The notes: generated from the sequence alone by a model not told the origin. Counted from the stretch's first letter, positions 20,360 to 30,070 are shown. The stretch: DNA of 56,860 nt from an uncultured Bacteroidota bacterium (GCA_937861115.1 CALMBD010000231.1:1-56860), one strand, 5' to 3'. Numbers and translations are program-made.

Positions 20360-22264
20360 TTACTTCATTAACTCAATCACCTGCACCGACATGGCAGGCA
20401 CAGCAATTTGGCGAATGTCTGTAATGACCCTATCGTCCAAAATGTTTTTCCCCTTGGTAAACGCGCCAAGGTTCTCGTCAAAACGCCCGGTCTGCAAGGT
20501 CTGGTCCTTATCGCTCTGACTCATAACGACCATGATCGTTTTGCTGTCGTCGTGCCGGAAGTACACATAGACGCCGTCTTTGGGCAGGTATTGGGTATGC
20601 TTCCCCGTTTGGAGGGCGGTGCAGGTCTTTCGATAACGCGCCAGTTTTTTGGTGAAATCGAATGCCTCGTTTTCCTGGGCCGTTCTGCCGGCGGCCGTGA
20701 ATTTATTTTCACTGTCGCCCGGCCATCCCCCGGGAAAATCGCGACGCACCTCTGCATCCGACGGGTTTTTGAAGTTTTTCATCAGGATCTCCGTGCCGTA
20801 GTACAGTTGCGGAACGCCCCGTGCAGTCAGCAGGAAGGCGATGCCCTGTTTGTATTTTCGCATATCCTCGCCTACCATCGAAAAGAACCGGTTTTGGTCG
20901 TGGTTGTCCAGGAAGGTCATGTTCAGGCTGGGGTCTTCGTACACGATGTCCTGCGCCAGCATGGTGCACAACCTGTTGACCCCGGTTCCCCAGTCGCATT
21001 TTTCATTCAGGGCGGCATTGATGGCGTTGTAAAAAACGAAGTCGTTGGGTGAGGGGCAGGTGCTCTTGAAGGGGAGATAGAGGTTGTTGCGCACAAAAAA
21101 GGCCTGACTGACGGCGGTGTTTACGGCGTTTTCGGCGGTGATGAACATACGGGGGTATTCTTCCAGCAGGGCATTGTTGCATCGGTTCATGAACTCCAGG
21201 TCGTTGTACTGGTACGTATCGACCCGCCAGCCGTCGATACCGAAGAATTCAACGGTCCAGAGCGCATGCTGGATGAGATAGTTGGCCACAAAGGGATTGT
21301 GTTGGTTCAGGTCGGGCAAAAAAGGCACAAACCAGCCGTTTTGCTGTACGTTGAAATCACTCTTGTTGCCGTGGTCCAGATCAAACACCGACTCGTCGCG
21401 GTACGAGGTATTGGTGTAGGTATCCCACTGGTGCAGCCAGTTTTTCATGGGCAGGTCGCGCAGAATCCAGTGGTTGATGCCCACGTGGTTGTACACGGCA
21501 TCCTGAATGATCTTCAGTCCCCTGGCATGGGCAGCGTCGATCAGGCTCTTGTACGCAGCGTTGCCGCCCAGCCGCCGGTCGACGGCATAGTGATCCGTAA
21601 AACCGTATCCGTGGTATGCCGAACGCATCGCGCCGCCTTCGTCGGTCTGCGGCTGGTCGTTTTCGACGACCGGGTTGAGCCATAGCGCCGTCGCGCCCAG
21701 GTCGGTGAAATAATCCAGGTGATTCTGTATGCCCAACAGGTCGCCGCCATGTCGCAAAAACGGGTTATTCCGGTCGGATGCAGGGTCGGCCATATCGGCA
21801 AACTTGTCGTTGGAAGGGTCGCCATTGGAGAAACGATCGGGCAGAACCAGGTAAATAAGATCACCGGCATTGACCTCCTGCGGGTGTTTGTCCCGCACTT
21901 TTAATTCGTAGGGACGGGTCGCTTTGACCGTTTCGTTGACGATCGTCTTTTTCTTTTTTACGGAAACCGACTTGCTCAGTTCGATCTCGAAGGTGCCGGC
22001 TTTGGTCTCCGGCGCTATATACAGGTCGACAAACAGGTAGTTGGCGTTTTCGACCTCGTACACCTGCCGGACGCTGATGCCGGGATAGGATATTTTCAAG
22101 GAGGCCCCTTTGAGGTCTTTGCCGTAGATCAGCAACTGCAGTTCCGGGTTTTTCATGCCCACATACCAGTTGGTCGGGTCGATGCGCTGAATGGAAGGCG
22201 CCTGGGCGAATCCTTCAACGAAGAGAAAGCAGAGTGCGAGCAGGAAGGTTGATGTTTTTCTCAC
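20360..22264 (-). CDS. secreted GH13 alpha-glucan hydrolase (SusA/neopullulanase-like)
   Basis: This 634-residue glycoside hydrolase has a signal peptide (residues 1-20, ending EGFAQ). An N-terminal beta-sandwich of the cyclomaltodextrinase-N type follows (about 22-110), then a GH13 catalytic barrel (about 135-540) and a C-terminal beta domain (about 550-634). The catalytic residues are visible: nucleophile D349 in DGWRVDTYQ, acid/base E378 in ITAENAV, and the stabilising aspartate D456 in LDNHDQNR. It should cleave alpha-1,4 glucans or cyclodextrins in the periplasm, like SusA of Bacteroides. No SusC/SusD pair is adjacent, so it stands apart from the PUL. It carries its own -7 box upstream. 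Confidence 0.93.
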   Translation of the reverse strand: MRKTSTFLLALCFLFVEGFAQAPSIQRIDPTNWYVGMKNPELQLLIYGKDLKGASLKISYPGISVRQVYEVENANYLFVDLYIAPETKAGTFEIELSKSVSVKKKKTIVNETVKATRPYELKVRDKHPQEVNAGDLIYLVLPDRFSNGDPSNDKFADMADPASDRNNPFLRHGGDLLGIQNHLDYFTDLGATALWLNPVVENDQPQTDEGGAMRSAYHGYGFTDHYAVDRRLGGNAAYKSLIDAAHARGLKIIQDAVYNHVGINHWILRDLPMKNWLHQWDTYTNTSYRDESVFDLDHGNKSDFNVQQNGWFVPFLPDLNQHNPFVANYLIQHALWTVEFFGIDGWRVDTYQYNDLEFMNRCNNALLEEYPRMFITAENAVNTAVSQAFFVRNNLYLPFKSTCPSPNDFVFYNAINAALNEKCDWGTGVNRLCTMLAQDIVYEDPSLNMTFLDNHDQNRFFSMVGEDMRKYKQGIAFLLTARGVPQLYYGTEILMKNFKNPSDAEVRRDFPGGWPGDSENKFTAAGRTAQENEAFDFTKKLARYRKTCTALQTGKHTQYLPKDGVYVYFRHDDSKTIMVVMSQSDKDQTLQTGRFDENLGAFTKGKNILDDRVITDIRQIAVPAMSVQVIELMK

Positions 22265-22313
22265 GTTTATATTTTTTCCATTTACGATTTGTGCCGGTTC
22301 GGCGGTGTGCGGA

Positions 22314-22321
22314 CAAATGTA
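22314..22321 (-). promoter_or_regulatory. -7 box of the GH13 gene
   Basis: On the minus strand this reads TACATTTG, a perfect TAnnTTTG match about 50 bases before the start codon. No clear -33 TTG is seen at the expected distance. Confidence 0.45.
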
Positions 22322-22484
22322 ACAAAGCCGTGGGATTGGATTAGAGTTCGACAGGCTTTTGGGCGGGGAATTTTATGATTGGGCAATGGTGTGAAGCACA
22401 AAATATCGCTGGAATCAAGACGTCCCAGATGGAAGGCGGCAGCACAGAAAACAAATAAAACAACCCGGGGTGAAATCCGACCGC

Positions 22485-22492
22485 TACTTTTG
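22485..22492 (+). promoter_or_regulatory. -7 box of the metZ promoter
   Basis: TACTTTTG is a perfect TAnnTTTG match 28 bases before the ATG at 22521. It lies downstream of the longer open frame's ATG at 22470, which excludes that start. Confidence 0.6.
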
Positions 22493-22520
22493 CCCCTCTA
22501 AACATTTTAATATCAGATAC

Positions 22521-23717
22521 ATGCCCGATAACAGATTTCCATCCGACACATTTGGTCCCGAAACGCAGGCCATTCGCCTGCAACGAAACCGTACAGGCGA
22601 GAAGGAACATTCCACGCCCCTGTTCCTGACCTCGAGTTTTGTCTACGATTCGGCAGAGGACATGGCGGCTGCATTTTCCGGCGACAATCCGGATGTAAAT
22701 ATTTACAGCCGGTTTTCAAATCCGACAGTCGACGAGTTTACAGGAAAGGTCGCTGCCCTTGAAGGCGCTGAAGCGGGGGTGGCCACAAGCACCGGAATGG
22801 CCGCTGTCTTTTCCACCTTCATGTCTTTTCTCAGTCAGGGCGATCACATCCTGTCGGCCTCGGCGGTTTTTGGCTCCACGCACACCATTCTCACGAAATA
22901 CCTGCCGAAATGGGGCATCGAACATAGCTATTTCGATATGAACAAGCCGGAAAGTATGGAGCCTCTGATCCGGCCCAACACAAAAATGTTGTACCTGGAA
23001 ACGCCCTCCAATCCCGGGCTCGACATCATCGACCTCGACCTTGTGGGCGCCTTGTGCCGGAAACATGATATGTTGTTTGTCGTCGACAATTGCTTTGCCA
23101 CACCGGCGGTACAGCAACCCACTCGCTATGGCGCCGATCTGGTGATCCACTCCGCCACCAAATTCATGGATGGCCAGGGGCGGGTGCTGGGCGGTGTGGT
23201 GGTCGGCCGTGAAGACCTGATCCACCAGCTCTATCTCATGGTCCGGAATACCGGCCCTTCGCTCAGTCCGTTCAATGCCTGGGTACTAAGCAAAAGTCTG
23301 GAGACCCTGCACCTGCGCATGGACAAGCACGCAGAGAACGCGTTGCAACTGGCCCGTGTTCTGGAGCAAAACAGACATGTACTAAACGTAAAATATCCGT
23401 TCCTGGAGAGCCACCCGCAGTACGCGGTTGCCAAACGGCAGATGCGCAACGGCGGAGGCATCGTCAGTTTTGAGGTGGCAGGCGGTCTGGACCGGGGCCG
23501 GCGTTTTCTCAATGCCCTGAACCTGGTCTCCATGACCAATAATCTAGGTGATAGCCGCAGCATTGCGTCGCACCCGGCATCTACCACGCACTCCAAACTG
23601 AGCGAGGCAGAACGCGCGGCCGTCGGTATTACTGCCGGACTGGTACGGATATCCGTTGGGCTGGAGACGGTGGCAGATATTATCCGGGATGTGGAGCAGG
23701 CACTGGAGCGCTCATAG
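22521..23717 (+). CDS. metZ: O-succinylhomoserine sulfhydrylase-like Cys/Met PLP enzyme
   Basis: This 398-residue cytoplasmic PLP enzyme belongs to the cystathionine gamma-synthase family. The PLP lysine is K214 in the motif HSATKFMDGQGRVLGG, whose GQGR form is typical of MetZ rather than MetB. The N-terminal active-site part has YSRFSNPTV, and the C-terminal signature RISVGLETVADI is intact. MetZ makes homocysteine directly from O-succinylhomoserine and sulfide in methionine synthesis. I start it at 22521 because the promoter box overlaps the longer frame. Substrate choice (succinyl versus acetyl ester) is an inference. Confidence 0.9.
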   Translation: MPDNRFPSDTFGPETQAIRLQRNRTGEKEHSTPLFLTSSFVYDSAEDMAAAFSGDNPDVNIYSRFSNPTVDEFTGKVAALEGAEAGVATSTGMAAVFSTFMSFLSQGDHILSASAVFGSTHTILTKYLPKWGIEHSYFDMNKPESMEPLIRPNTKMLYLETPSNPGLDIIDLDLVGALCRKHDMLFVVDNCFATPAVQQPTRYGADLVIHSATKFMDGQGRVLGGVVVGREDLIHQLYLMVRNTGPSLSPFNAWVLSKSLETLHLRMDKHAENALQLARVLEQNRHVLNVKYPFLESHPQYAVAKRQMRNGGGIVSFEVAGGLDRGRRFLNALNLVSMTNNLGDSRSIASHPASTTHSKLSEAERAAVGITAGLVRISVGLETVADIIRDVEQALERS

Positions 23718-23835
23718 GGCATTGACCGGGGCGGTATGCGCGAAAAAGTACTTATCCCGAGTCCTCTTTAACAACTTATGGAACAATCCTTGTATCTATG
23801 TACCCTGATTTCTTCATTCATTAACTTTAATTGCT

Positions 23836-24243
23836 ATGCAAAAACCGCTTATCCTTGCGCTGTTGGTATCCCTGATGGCATTCGGTTGCTCCAAGTCCGA
23901 CGATAACCTGAAAACAACCGGCTGGATCGTTACCTACTACCAGATTGGCGCCGATCAGAAGGACGATACCGCACTCTTCGACAATTACTCGTTCGAATTG
24001 AACGATAACAACGAGTGGATCATCCATTTCCCCGACGGCAGTTCGGCAACCGGAAAATGGGCAGTTGATGCCAATACTTCGATCGCCACCTTTGCAATTC
24101 AAAACCCTGTTGCTATGGCAAATAATATTGTCGGCGACTGGACGATCCTCGAACAATCCGACGTTACCTTGAAACTGACCGGACGCCTCAGCACTGATCC
24201 GCTGGTCAGCAGCCAGTCGCTGCTGTATTTCGAGAAACAATAA
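23836..24243 (+). CDS. small lipoprotein, lipocalin-like
   Basis: This 135-residue protein has a lipoprotein signal (lipobox AFGC, C18) and then a mature part of about 118 residues that looks all-beta (for example WIVTYYQIGAD, NEWIIHFPDG, VTLKLTGRL). This resembles the small lipocalin-like lipoproteins common in Bacteroidota. Its function is unknown; a periplasmic or outer-membrane location is likely. It is monocistronic and converges on the sigma factor gene across a shared terminator. Confidence 0.75.
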   Translation: MQKPLILALLVSLMAFGCSKSDDNLKTTGWIVTYYQIGADQKDDTALFDNYSFELNDNNEWIIHFPDGSSATGKWAVDANTSIATFAIQNPVAMANNIVGDWTILEQSDVTLKLTGRLSTDPLVSSQSLLYFEKQ

Positions 24244-24267
24244 AGTCAGCCTTAAACGGCAAAAGAA

Positions 24268-24312
24268 AAAGCCCGTTTCTTCCTGTTACCGGAAAAAACG
24301 GGCTTTGCTTTT
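24268..24312. terminator. bidirectional rho-independent terminator
   Basis: AAAGCCCGTTT at 24268-24278 pairs perfectly with AAACGGGCTTT at 24296-24306, and an inner TCC/GGA extends the stem. GCTTTT follows on the plus strand. On the minus strand the arm is followed by TTCTTTT, so it serves both the lipoprotein gene and the convergent sigma factor gene. Confidence 0.88.
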
Positions 24313-24325
24313 GGGGGCAGGCGGT

Positions 24326-25195
24326 TTATGCGCCGAGGTATGTTTTCAGCAATTTGCTGCGGCTGGTTGCACGCAGTTTATTGATGGCTTTGTCCTTGAT
24401 CTGGCGCACGCGCTCGCGGGTCAGACCGAACTTGTCGCCGATGTCTTCCAGCGACATGGGGTGCTCGACGCCGATACCGAAGTACAGTTTGATCACATCG
24501 CACTGGCGATCGGTCAGGGTGCCGAGCGAGCGTTCGATCTCGCGGCGCAGCGAGTCGGCATAGTCGAGGTGTGTGTCGGTGCCGGGCATGGAGTTGTTTT
24601 CCAGTACATCGAGCAGGGAGTTGTCTTCGCCCTCCACAAAAGGAGCGTCCATGGAGACGTGGCGAGCGGCAACACCGAGGGTGGTTTCCACCTCGTCGGT
24701 CGTGATCTCGAGCAGTTCGGCGAGCTCTTCAGGACTGGGTTCGCGTTCGAAGGTCTGTTCGAGTTCGGAGAAAGCCTTGTTGATCTTGTTGAGCGAGCCG
24801 ACTTTGTTCAGCGGCAGGCGCACAATACGGCTTTGCTCGGCCAGTGCCTGGAGGATGCTTTGGCGAATCCACCAAACGGCATAGGAAATAAATTTAAAGC
24901 CGCGCGTTTCGTCGAAACGCTGGGCCGCCTTGATCAGGCCGAGGTTGCCTTCATTGATGAGGTCGGAGAGGCTAAGTCCCTGGTTTTGATATTGTTTCGC
25001 CACAGATACTACGAAGCGAAGGTTGGCTTTTGTCAGTTTTTCAAGGGCGATCTGGTCGCCTTGCTTGATCCGTTTGGCTAAATCAACTTCTTCTTCCGGG
25101 GTGAGGAGGTCCACCTTACCAATTTCCTGTAGATACTTCTCGAGCGACTGGCTCTCCCGGTTGGTAATGGACTTCGTAATTTTTAGTTGCCTCAT
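24326..25195 (-). CDS. rpoD: primary RNA polymerase sigma factor (RpoD/SigA type)
   Basis: This 289-residue sigma-70 protein has region 1.2 ([20 protein letters not shown]), region 2 with the core-binding and melting segment ([15 protein letters not shown], about 99-113), region 3, and region 4.2 with the helix-turn-helix [20 protein letters not shown]. Region 1.1 and the non-conserved insert are absent, as in all Bacteroidota primary sigma factors, which recognise TTG / TAnnTTTG. Its own promoter carries this consensus, so expression is probably self-sustaining. The many matching boxes in the window are likely its targets. Confidence 0.95.
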   Translation of the reverse strand: MRQLKITKSITNRESQSLEKYLQEIGKVDLLTPEEEVDLAKRIKQGDQIALEKLTKANLRFVVSVAKQYQNQGLSLSDLINEGNLGLIKAAQRFDETRGFKFISYAVWWIRQSILQALAEQSRIVRLPLNKVGSLNKINKAFSELEQTFEREPSPEELAELLEITTDEVETTLGVAARHVSMDAPFVEGEDNSLLDVLENNSMPGTDTHLDYADSLRREIERSLGTLTDRQCDVIKLYFGIGVEHPMSLEDIGDKFGLTRERVRQIKDKAINKLRATSRSKLLKTYLGA

Positions 25196-25226
25196 TGTGT
25201 GCTGCTATGTTGAATTTTTTCGGCTG

Positions 25227-25258
25227 CAAAGGTACAATTTTCCGCTTGCCGATATCAA
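25227..25258 (-). promoter_or_regulatory. rpoD promoter
   Basis: On the minus strand, TTG (25258-25256) and TACCTTTG (25234-25227) are separated by 21 bases. The start codon lies about 31 bases downstream. The rest of the gap to the protease gene (25259-25449) is AT-rich with no gene. Confidence 0.65.
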
Positions 25259-25449
25259 GTTTTTTATGGTTAGACGCAGAATATTGTGGGAAGTTTCAAA
25301 AATTTCAGGTAAGTGCCTGATTAAACGGCATAAATTAAATTTTGTTTCGGTGGGTTATGCCTCCCTGCCGGGGAAATAAAATTTTTTGAATAGCATTAAC
25401 AAGGTTCTCAATAAATGGCCGGGTTTGTATCCGATCGGGCCTCGTCTCT

Positions 25450-27924
25450 TCACCAGCCGTCTTCTCCGCACCCGATTGGCTGCCCGGGCGGCAGTGCAGG
25501 CACCGGTTCCGGTTTGAAAGCTTCAGGTTTCTCCCGGAACAACCTGATCTGCCGCAGCAGGTACAGGTCGTTGGCCTTGTCGGTGTTGTCGGTTGCCGCA
25601 GCGAGCCGGCGTTCGAGTTCTTTTTCGAGGATATCGATTTCAAACAACACAATACCCTTTACCGTGCCCGTAGGCTTGTCGGATGCGGCAAGTGCCAGCA
25701 GTTTGTTCAGGAAAAGTTGCTGCACGATCCGGCGCAGTTCGGCTTCCATAGGGAGGGAAGCAGGGGCGGCAAAGGTTGATGCCCGCAGCCGGTCGAGCAT
25801 ACTGACGGGTGTGAAGGCACGTAATACACCCCGCGCCTGTTGTTCCGACATGCGGTTGAGCCGCTCTGGGAGCAGGAGCATATCGAGCGTATGTCCCGCG
25901 CTGCCTGCCGCAGCGGCCAGGGGATCAAAAAAGCCTCCCGTATTGCTGTCGAACATTTCCCGGTCGCGTTCAAAACCAATCGGTTGGGGCGGGATCAGGC
26001 GAATAACGGATTCCGGGAGCGACAGGAAGTCCGGCTGAAGGGTTTGCAGCAGGGCTTCGAAGGCTTTTTGCTGTTCGGCCTCTTCGACCGGTTCGTTGGC
26101 GGGCTGGCCATCGCCGCGCACTGTGTAAGCATACCGTACGCCGCCGATGCTTTTCGACACTGCTTCTGTCTGGTAGCGGTGGGCGAGATAGAGCGGCACC
26201 AGTACCCGTTCCAGGTCGGCCATAACGCGGCCTTTCGGAATGCTGCGCTCGCCAAAATGCTGCAACGCGGCGCTGCGTACGGCTGCCAGCCTGTTGAGTT
26301 CGGCTGAGGCGTTGGGACCGTTGTCCCACAGATGGGCCTGCGGGTGGGCGCCGGAGGCAGGCCTTGCGCCTTCATCGGAGAGGTGCAGCAGGCCGAGGCG
26401 GTTGTTTTCTTCCAGTATTTTGTTCAGTTCCGCCGCCTCATCGGCGCGGGCCGGGAAGTCCTGGTACCCGTACAGGATGGTGCGTTTGTCCCAGGCGCCG
26501 ATCTTGTCGTCGTAGGCCTGTGAGAAGTCGAGTTCGCCGTTTTGTTTCATCCGGATATATGGATGGGGATAGTCCATCACGGAGGCGCGGTCGTTGGCGC
26601 TGGCGGCAAAATTGTGCGCCAGGCCGAGGGTGTGCCCCACCTCGTGCGCCGATAACTGGCGGAGCCGCGCCAGCGCCATGGCCTCTGCCTCGGGGTCGGT
26701 GGTCTGGCCGCCGTCGAAAGGCGACAGCAGGCCTTGTGCGATCAGGTAGTCCTGCCGGACGCGCAGCGAACCGAGCGATACCTGGCCTTTGATGATCTCG
26801 CCGGTACGCGGATCAATGACGCCGCTGCCATAGCTCCAGCCCCGGGTGGAACGGTGCACCCACTGAATGAGGTTATACCGTACATCCATAGGGTCGGCAT
26901 CGGCGGGAAGATCCCTGACAATGAACGCATTGCGATACCCGGCGGCTTCAAAGGCCTGGTTCCACCAGCGCGCGCCGTCGAACAGGGCGGAACGGACGGG
27001 CTCGGGCACGCCGGGGTCCATGTAGTACACGATCGGCTCGACAGGGTCGCTGATGGCAGCGGCGGGGTCTTTTTTTTCCAGGCGGTGCCGGACGATGTAG
27101 CGTTGGGCAATCGGTTCGCCGATGGGCACGGAATAATCGTACCACGCCGTTTCGAAAAAACCGCTGCGCGGGTCGAATATGCGGGGTTTGTAATGGCCAT
27201 CCGGCAGTTTGACAAACGAATGGTGTTGGCGGACGGTCACGGCGGACGGGGTAGGGGTTACCGACCGGATGAAGGCGCCTTCCGGTTTTCCGGTAAAGGT
27301 CAACATGGTCTCCCACTCCGAGTTATCGGGGAAATTCTTGGTGCGTTCGGTGTAAATGGCGGAGCGGCTCGGATCGAGCGTATAGGCGCCTTGTTTTGTC
27401 AGCGCAAGCGTGCCGCTCACGTTGTGGGCATCCTGCAGGAGAAACGGCGTCGCGTCGACCAGAAAGCGGTCTTTTGCGCTGAGGGTTATGGGGAAGCCCC
27501 ACAAGACCGATTGGGCGAAGGCCTCTTCAACCGAGCGGCGTTCAGCGGCATTGGCACTGCCGGCGCGATAGCCGAGATTGGGCTGAACCAGCAGGATTTT
27601 ATTGCCGCTGCGCACAAACTTTACCACCCTGGTGCTGCCGATCTGGCCCCGGTCGAGGCCGATATCGTTGGAGCCCACGCCTGCCGGCAGGGAATTGACG
27701 TAGAGGAATTCCGAGTCCAGGCGGCCAATTTCGAGCCATATTTTGCCCGATTTTTCATCCCACCAGAACGGGAAATAACCGGGGAAGGCCGTCATGTTCC
27801 GGGTCCTGATCGCGATGGAATCCACACCGGATAATCCGCCGGTACCGGAGGAAACAGGTGCGGTGGTTTTGGGGGAACAGGCTATTGCAAGCAGCAGGAG
27901 AGCAACAAAAAGGGATAGGCGCAT
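25450..27924 (-). CDS. zinc-dependent metalloprotease, lipoprotein (DUF5117-type)
   Basis: This 824-residue protein carries a lipoprotein signal (MRLSLFVALLLLAIAC, C16), so it should be anchored in the cell envelope. The zinc site is HEVGHTLGLAH, with H427, E428, H431 and H437, the extended metzincin-type motif HExxHxxGxxH. The N-terminal third resembles the DUF5117/DUF5118 regions found in large Bacteroidota metalloproteases of this architecture. The substrate is unknown; nutrient or envelope proteolysis is plausible. It appears to be monocistronic. Confidence 0.87.
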   Translation of the reverse strand: MRLSLFVALLLLAIACSPKTTAPVSSGTGGLSGVDSIAIRTRNMTAFPGYFPFWWDEKSGKIWLEIGRLDSEFLYVNSLPAGVGSNDIGLDRGQIGSTRVVKFVRSGNKILLVQPNLGYRAGSANAAERRSVEEAFAQSVLWGFPITLSAKDRFLVDATPFLLQDAHNVSGTLALTKQGAYTLDPSRSAIYTERTKNFPDNSEWETMLTFTGKPEGAFIRSVTPTPSAVTVRQHHSFVKLPDGHYKPRIFDPRSGFFETAWYDYSVPIGEPIAQRYIVRHRLEKKDPAAAISDPVEPIVYYMDPGVPEPVRSALFDGARWWNQAFEAAGYRNAFIVRDLPADADPMDVRYNLIQWVHRSTRGWSYGSGVIDPRTGEIIKGQVSLGSLRVRQDYLIAQGLLSPFDGGQTTDPEAEAMALARLRQLSAHEVGHTLGLAHNFAASANDRASVMDYPHPYIRMKQNGELDFSQAYDDKIGAWDKRTILYGYQDFPARADEAAELNKILEENNRLGLLHLSDEGARPASGAHPQAHLWDNGPNASAELNRLAAVRSAALQHFGERSIPKGRVMADLERVLVPLYLAHRYQTEAVSKSIGGVRYAYTVRGDGQPANEPVEEAEQQKAFEALLQTLQPDFLSLPESVIRLIPPQPIGFERDREMFDSNTGGFFDPLAAAAGSAGHTLDMLLLPERLNRMSEQQARGVLRAFTPVSMLDRLRASTFAAPASLPMEAELRRIVQQLFLNKLLALAASDKPTGTVKGIVLFEIDILEKELERRLAAATDNTDKANDLYLLRQIRLFREKPEAFKPEPVPALPPGQPIGCGEDGW

Positions 27925-28008
27925 GGATCAGACTTTTGGGGGTCGAAAATAATGCATTTCAGTCATTATGGCCACGGTATTGCGGCTGCCGGCAACCACA
28001 GCCTCTGA

Positions 28009-28590
28009 TTATTGCCCGCTCTTTCCTTTGGCTTCGGCGATCAGGTCCGGGAAAAAAAGATTGAAGTCTGCGGAAAAAAGATCGAGGTTTTCAAAAAAAC
28101 AGGTGGAGAGTTCCGGCACATCGAGGCGACCGCCGAGGCGCCGGTTGAACTGGCCAAGTACCCACTCCAGCCCGGTCCGGCTAAAGTAACCGTGCAAAAA
28201 ACGCCCTTTCAGCATATGTGGCAGGCGTTCCTGTAATACTTCGGGCATTTCCTCAGCCCTTTTTTCCAGCCTTTGATAGGTTTTTTCCGCAAACACCTCG
28301 AATGTCTCCGGCGCATAGATTTTCCAGTTCAGGGCCAGCAGGTGGTCGTACAACACATCCGTTACCGGCGAGGCATAACGCCCGGCAAAAGACCGGATGC
28401 GCTCCTTGCTCTGCGCGGTTGCCGGATGGTTGTCGGTGAAACTGTCGATGGCCCGGTGCAGTAAAATGCCCCGCTGTACCCCTTCCGGATATGCCTTCCA
28501 GGTGCTGCCTTTTACATCGTCGCCGATAAAATTGCCCAGCAACAGGTCTTCATCATCAAAGGAAAGGAAACAATGGGCGAGGTGGTTCAT
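28009..28590 (-). CDS. ACP phosphodiesterase (AcpH)-like protein
   Basis: This 193-residue cytoplasmic protein begins MNHLAHCFLSFDDEDLLLGN and contains HRAIDSFTDNHP, the metal-binding motif of the AcpH/DUF479 family (HD-like, with D49 as a likely ligand). The family member from E. coli removes the phosphopantetheine arm from acyl carrier protein. The length matches the family. Activity on ACP is an inference from the family; homologues in Bacteroidota are mostly untested. It is divergent from ychF. Confidence 0.82.
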   Translation of the reverse strand: MNHLAHCFLSFDDEDLLLGNFIGDDVKGSTWKAYPEGVQRGILLHRAIDSFTDNHPATAQSKERIRSFAGRYASPVTDVLYDHLLALNWKIYAPETFEVFAEKTYQRLEKRAEEMPEVLQERLPHMLKGRFLHGYFSRTGLEWVLGQFNRRLGGRLDVPELSTCFFENLDLFSADFNLFFPDLIAEAKGKSGQ

Positions 28591-28701
28591 GTTTGATTGT
28601 TGTCGTCATGCGTCGTTCGTAGACAGGATAACAGAAGGGAAGATACAAGGTTACTTTTTTACAGGATTAAAACGCCGCCAAAATTTCACCGGTGGTTTTT
28701 C

Positions 28702-28709
28702 TACCTTTG
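28702..28709 (+). promoter_or_regulatory. -7 box of the ychF promoter
   Basis: TACCTTTG is a perfect match. The leader to the ychF ATG would be about 115 bases, unusually long here, and includes GC-rich sequence that may fold. Confidence 0.5.
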
Positions 28710-28830
28710 CGCCCGTTTTTTCGGGACACCGTCCGCCGCCAGCCGGCAACTTGCCAAGTTGACGGCAATAACGAAATGACGATAATGACCAATCAACCAC
28801 AACTGCGAATTAACGAAACCCACAATATTA

Positions 28831-29937
28831 ATGGCTCTTCAATGCGGTATCGTTGGCCTGCCCAACGTCGGAAAATCCACTCTTTTTAATGCCCTGACCA
28901 GCGGGAAGGCCCTGGCTGCCAACTATCCTTTTGCCACCAAAGATCCGAATGTCGGCGTCATCACGGTGCCCGATGCACGACTGGACAAGTTGTCGGAACT
29001 GGTCAACCCGCAACGCATCGTGCCCACGACGGTGGAGATTGTCGACATCGCCGGATTGATCAAGGGGGCGAGCCAGGGTGAAGGACTGGGCAACCAGTTC
29101 CTGGCCAACATCCGGGAAGTAGATGCCATCGTGCATGTGGTGCGTTGTTTCGACGACGACAACGTGGTGCACGTGGACGGCTCCGTGAATCCTGTGCGCG
29201 ACAAGGAGATCATCGACCTCGAACTGGGCCTTAAGGACCTTGAAACGGTGGAAAAAAGGCTGGAAAAGGTGATCCGGGCCGCCAAGGCGGGCAGCAAGGA
29301 CGACCTGAAAGCGCTCGATATTCTGAACCGGGTAAAAGCGCACCTGGAAAGCGGCCGCCCATCCCGCGAACTGCTCGCCGATCTGGACGATGACGGCAAG
29401 ACACTCGTGATGCGCGACCTCTCGCTGCTGACGTCCAAGCCCACGCTCTACGTCTGCAATGTAGACGAGGGCTCCATGGAGTCGGGCAATGCCCATACGA
29501 AGGCTTTTGCAGCATCGGTAGCGGGCGAAAACGCAGAGGTTATCGCGATTTGCGCCGGCATTGAGGCACAGATCGCCGATATGGAAACCCAGGAAGAGCG
29601 CGCGGAGTTTCTCGAGATGATGGGGCTCAGCGAACCGGGTAAAAACAGGCTCATCCGCGCCTGCTACACCCTGCTCAACCTCATCACCTATTTCACCGCC
29701 GGCGAAAAAGAGGTGCGTGCCTGGACGGTTCGGCGCGGCGCCAAAGCGCCCGAGGCCGCCGGGGTCATCCACTCCGATTTTGAAAAGGGGTTCATCCGGG
29801 CAGAGGTGATCAAATACAATGACTTTATCCATTTCGGCTCCGAAGCCAAAGTAAAAGAGGCCGGAAAAATGGCCGTCGAAGGCAAGGAATACGTCGTGAC
29901 AGACGGCGATATCATGCACTTCCGGTTTAATGTGTAG
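28831..29937 (+). CDS. ychF: redox-regulated ATPase/GTPase YchF
   Basis: This 368-residue cytoplasmic P-loop protein belongs to the Obg/YchF family. It has G1 (GLPNVGKST, about 9-17), G3 (DIAGLIKGAS), a coiled-coil insertion (about 130-195), the altered G4 motif NVDE (nucleotide preference for ATP in studied homologues), and a C-terminal TGS domain (about 280-365, with FTAGEKEVRAWT). YchF binds ribosomes and affects stress responses. The length is typical (about 363). Confidence 0.96.
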   Translation: MALQCGIVGLPNVGKSTLFNALTSGKALAANYPFATKDPNVGVITVPDARLDKLSELVNPQRIVPTTVEIVDIAGLIKGASQGEGLGNQFLANIREVDAIVHVVRCFDDDNVVHVDGSVNPVRDKEIIDLELGLKDLETVEKRLEKVIRAAKAGSKDDLKALDILNRVKAHLESGRPSRELLADLDDDGKTLVMRDLSLLTSKPTLYVCNVDEGSMESGNAHTKAFAASVAGENAEVIAICAGIEAQIADMETQEERAEFLEMMGLSEPGKNRLIRACYTLLNLITYFTAGEKEVRAWTVRRGAKAPEAAGVIHSDFEKGFIRAEVIKYNDFIHFGSEAKVKEAGKMAVEGKEYVVTDGDIMHFRFNV

Positions 29938-29944
29938 TTTTTGA

Positions 29945-29986
29945 GGTTACGGGTTACGGGTTACGGGTTTCGGGTTACGGGTTTCG
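29945..29986 (+). repeat. heptamer tandem repeat
   Basis: Six head-to-tail 7-base units reading GGTTACG or GGTTTCG (pattern A-A-A-T-A-T at the fifth base). They begin 8 bases after the ychF stop. There is no open frame of note. Confidence 0.9.
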
Positions 29987-29996
29987 GGTCGGCAGC

Positions 29997-30070
29997 ACGT
30001 GAATACCCGTCTGACGCGCAGCGTCTGCACGGGACGTGAATACCCGTCTGACGCGCAGCGTCTGCACGGG
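29997..30070 (+). repeat. perfect 37-bp tandem duplication of a REP-like palindrome
   Basis: Two identical 37-base units abut exactly (29997-30033 and 30034-30070). Each contains CCCGT...ACGGG flanking GACGC-GCA-GCGTC, an interrupted hairpin like a bacterial REP element. Short GTAACG-type repeats continue to about 30100. Confidence 0.9.

Noticed and set aside
26734-27834. 366-codon open frame on the plus strand
   Set aside because: It is antisense to the metalloprotease gene and has no domain or start context.
29945-30070. Possible CRISPR array
   Set aside because: The repeats are contiguous with no spacers, and no cas genes are present.
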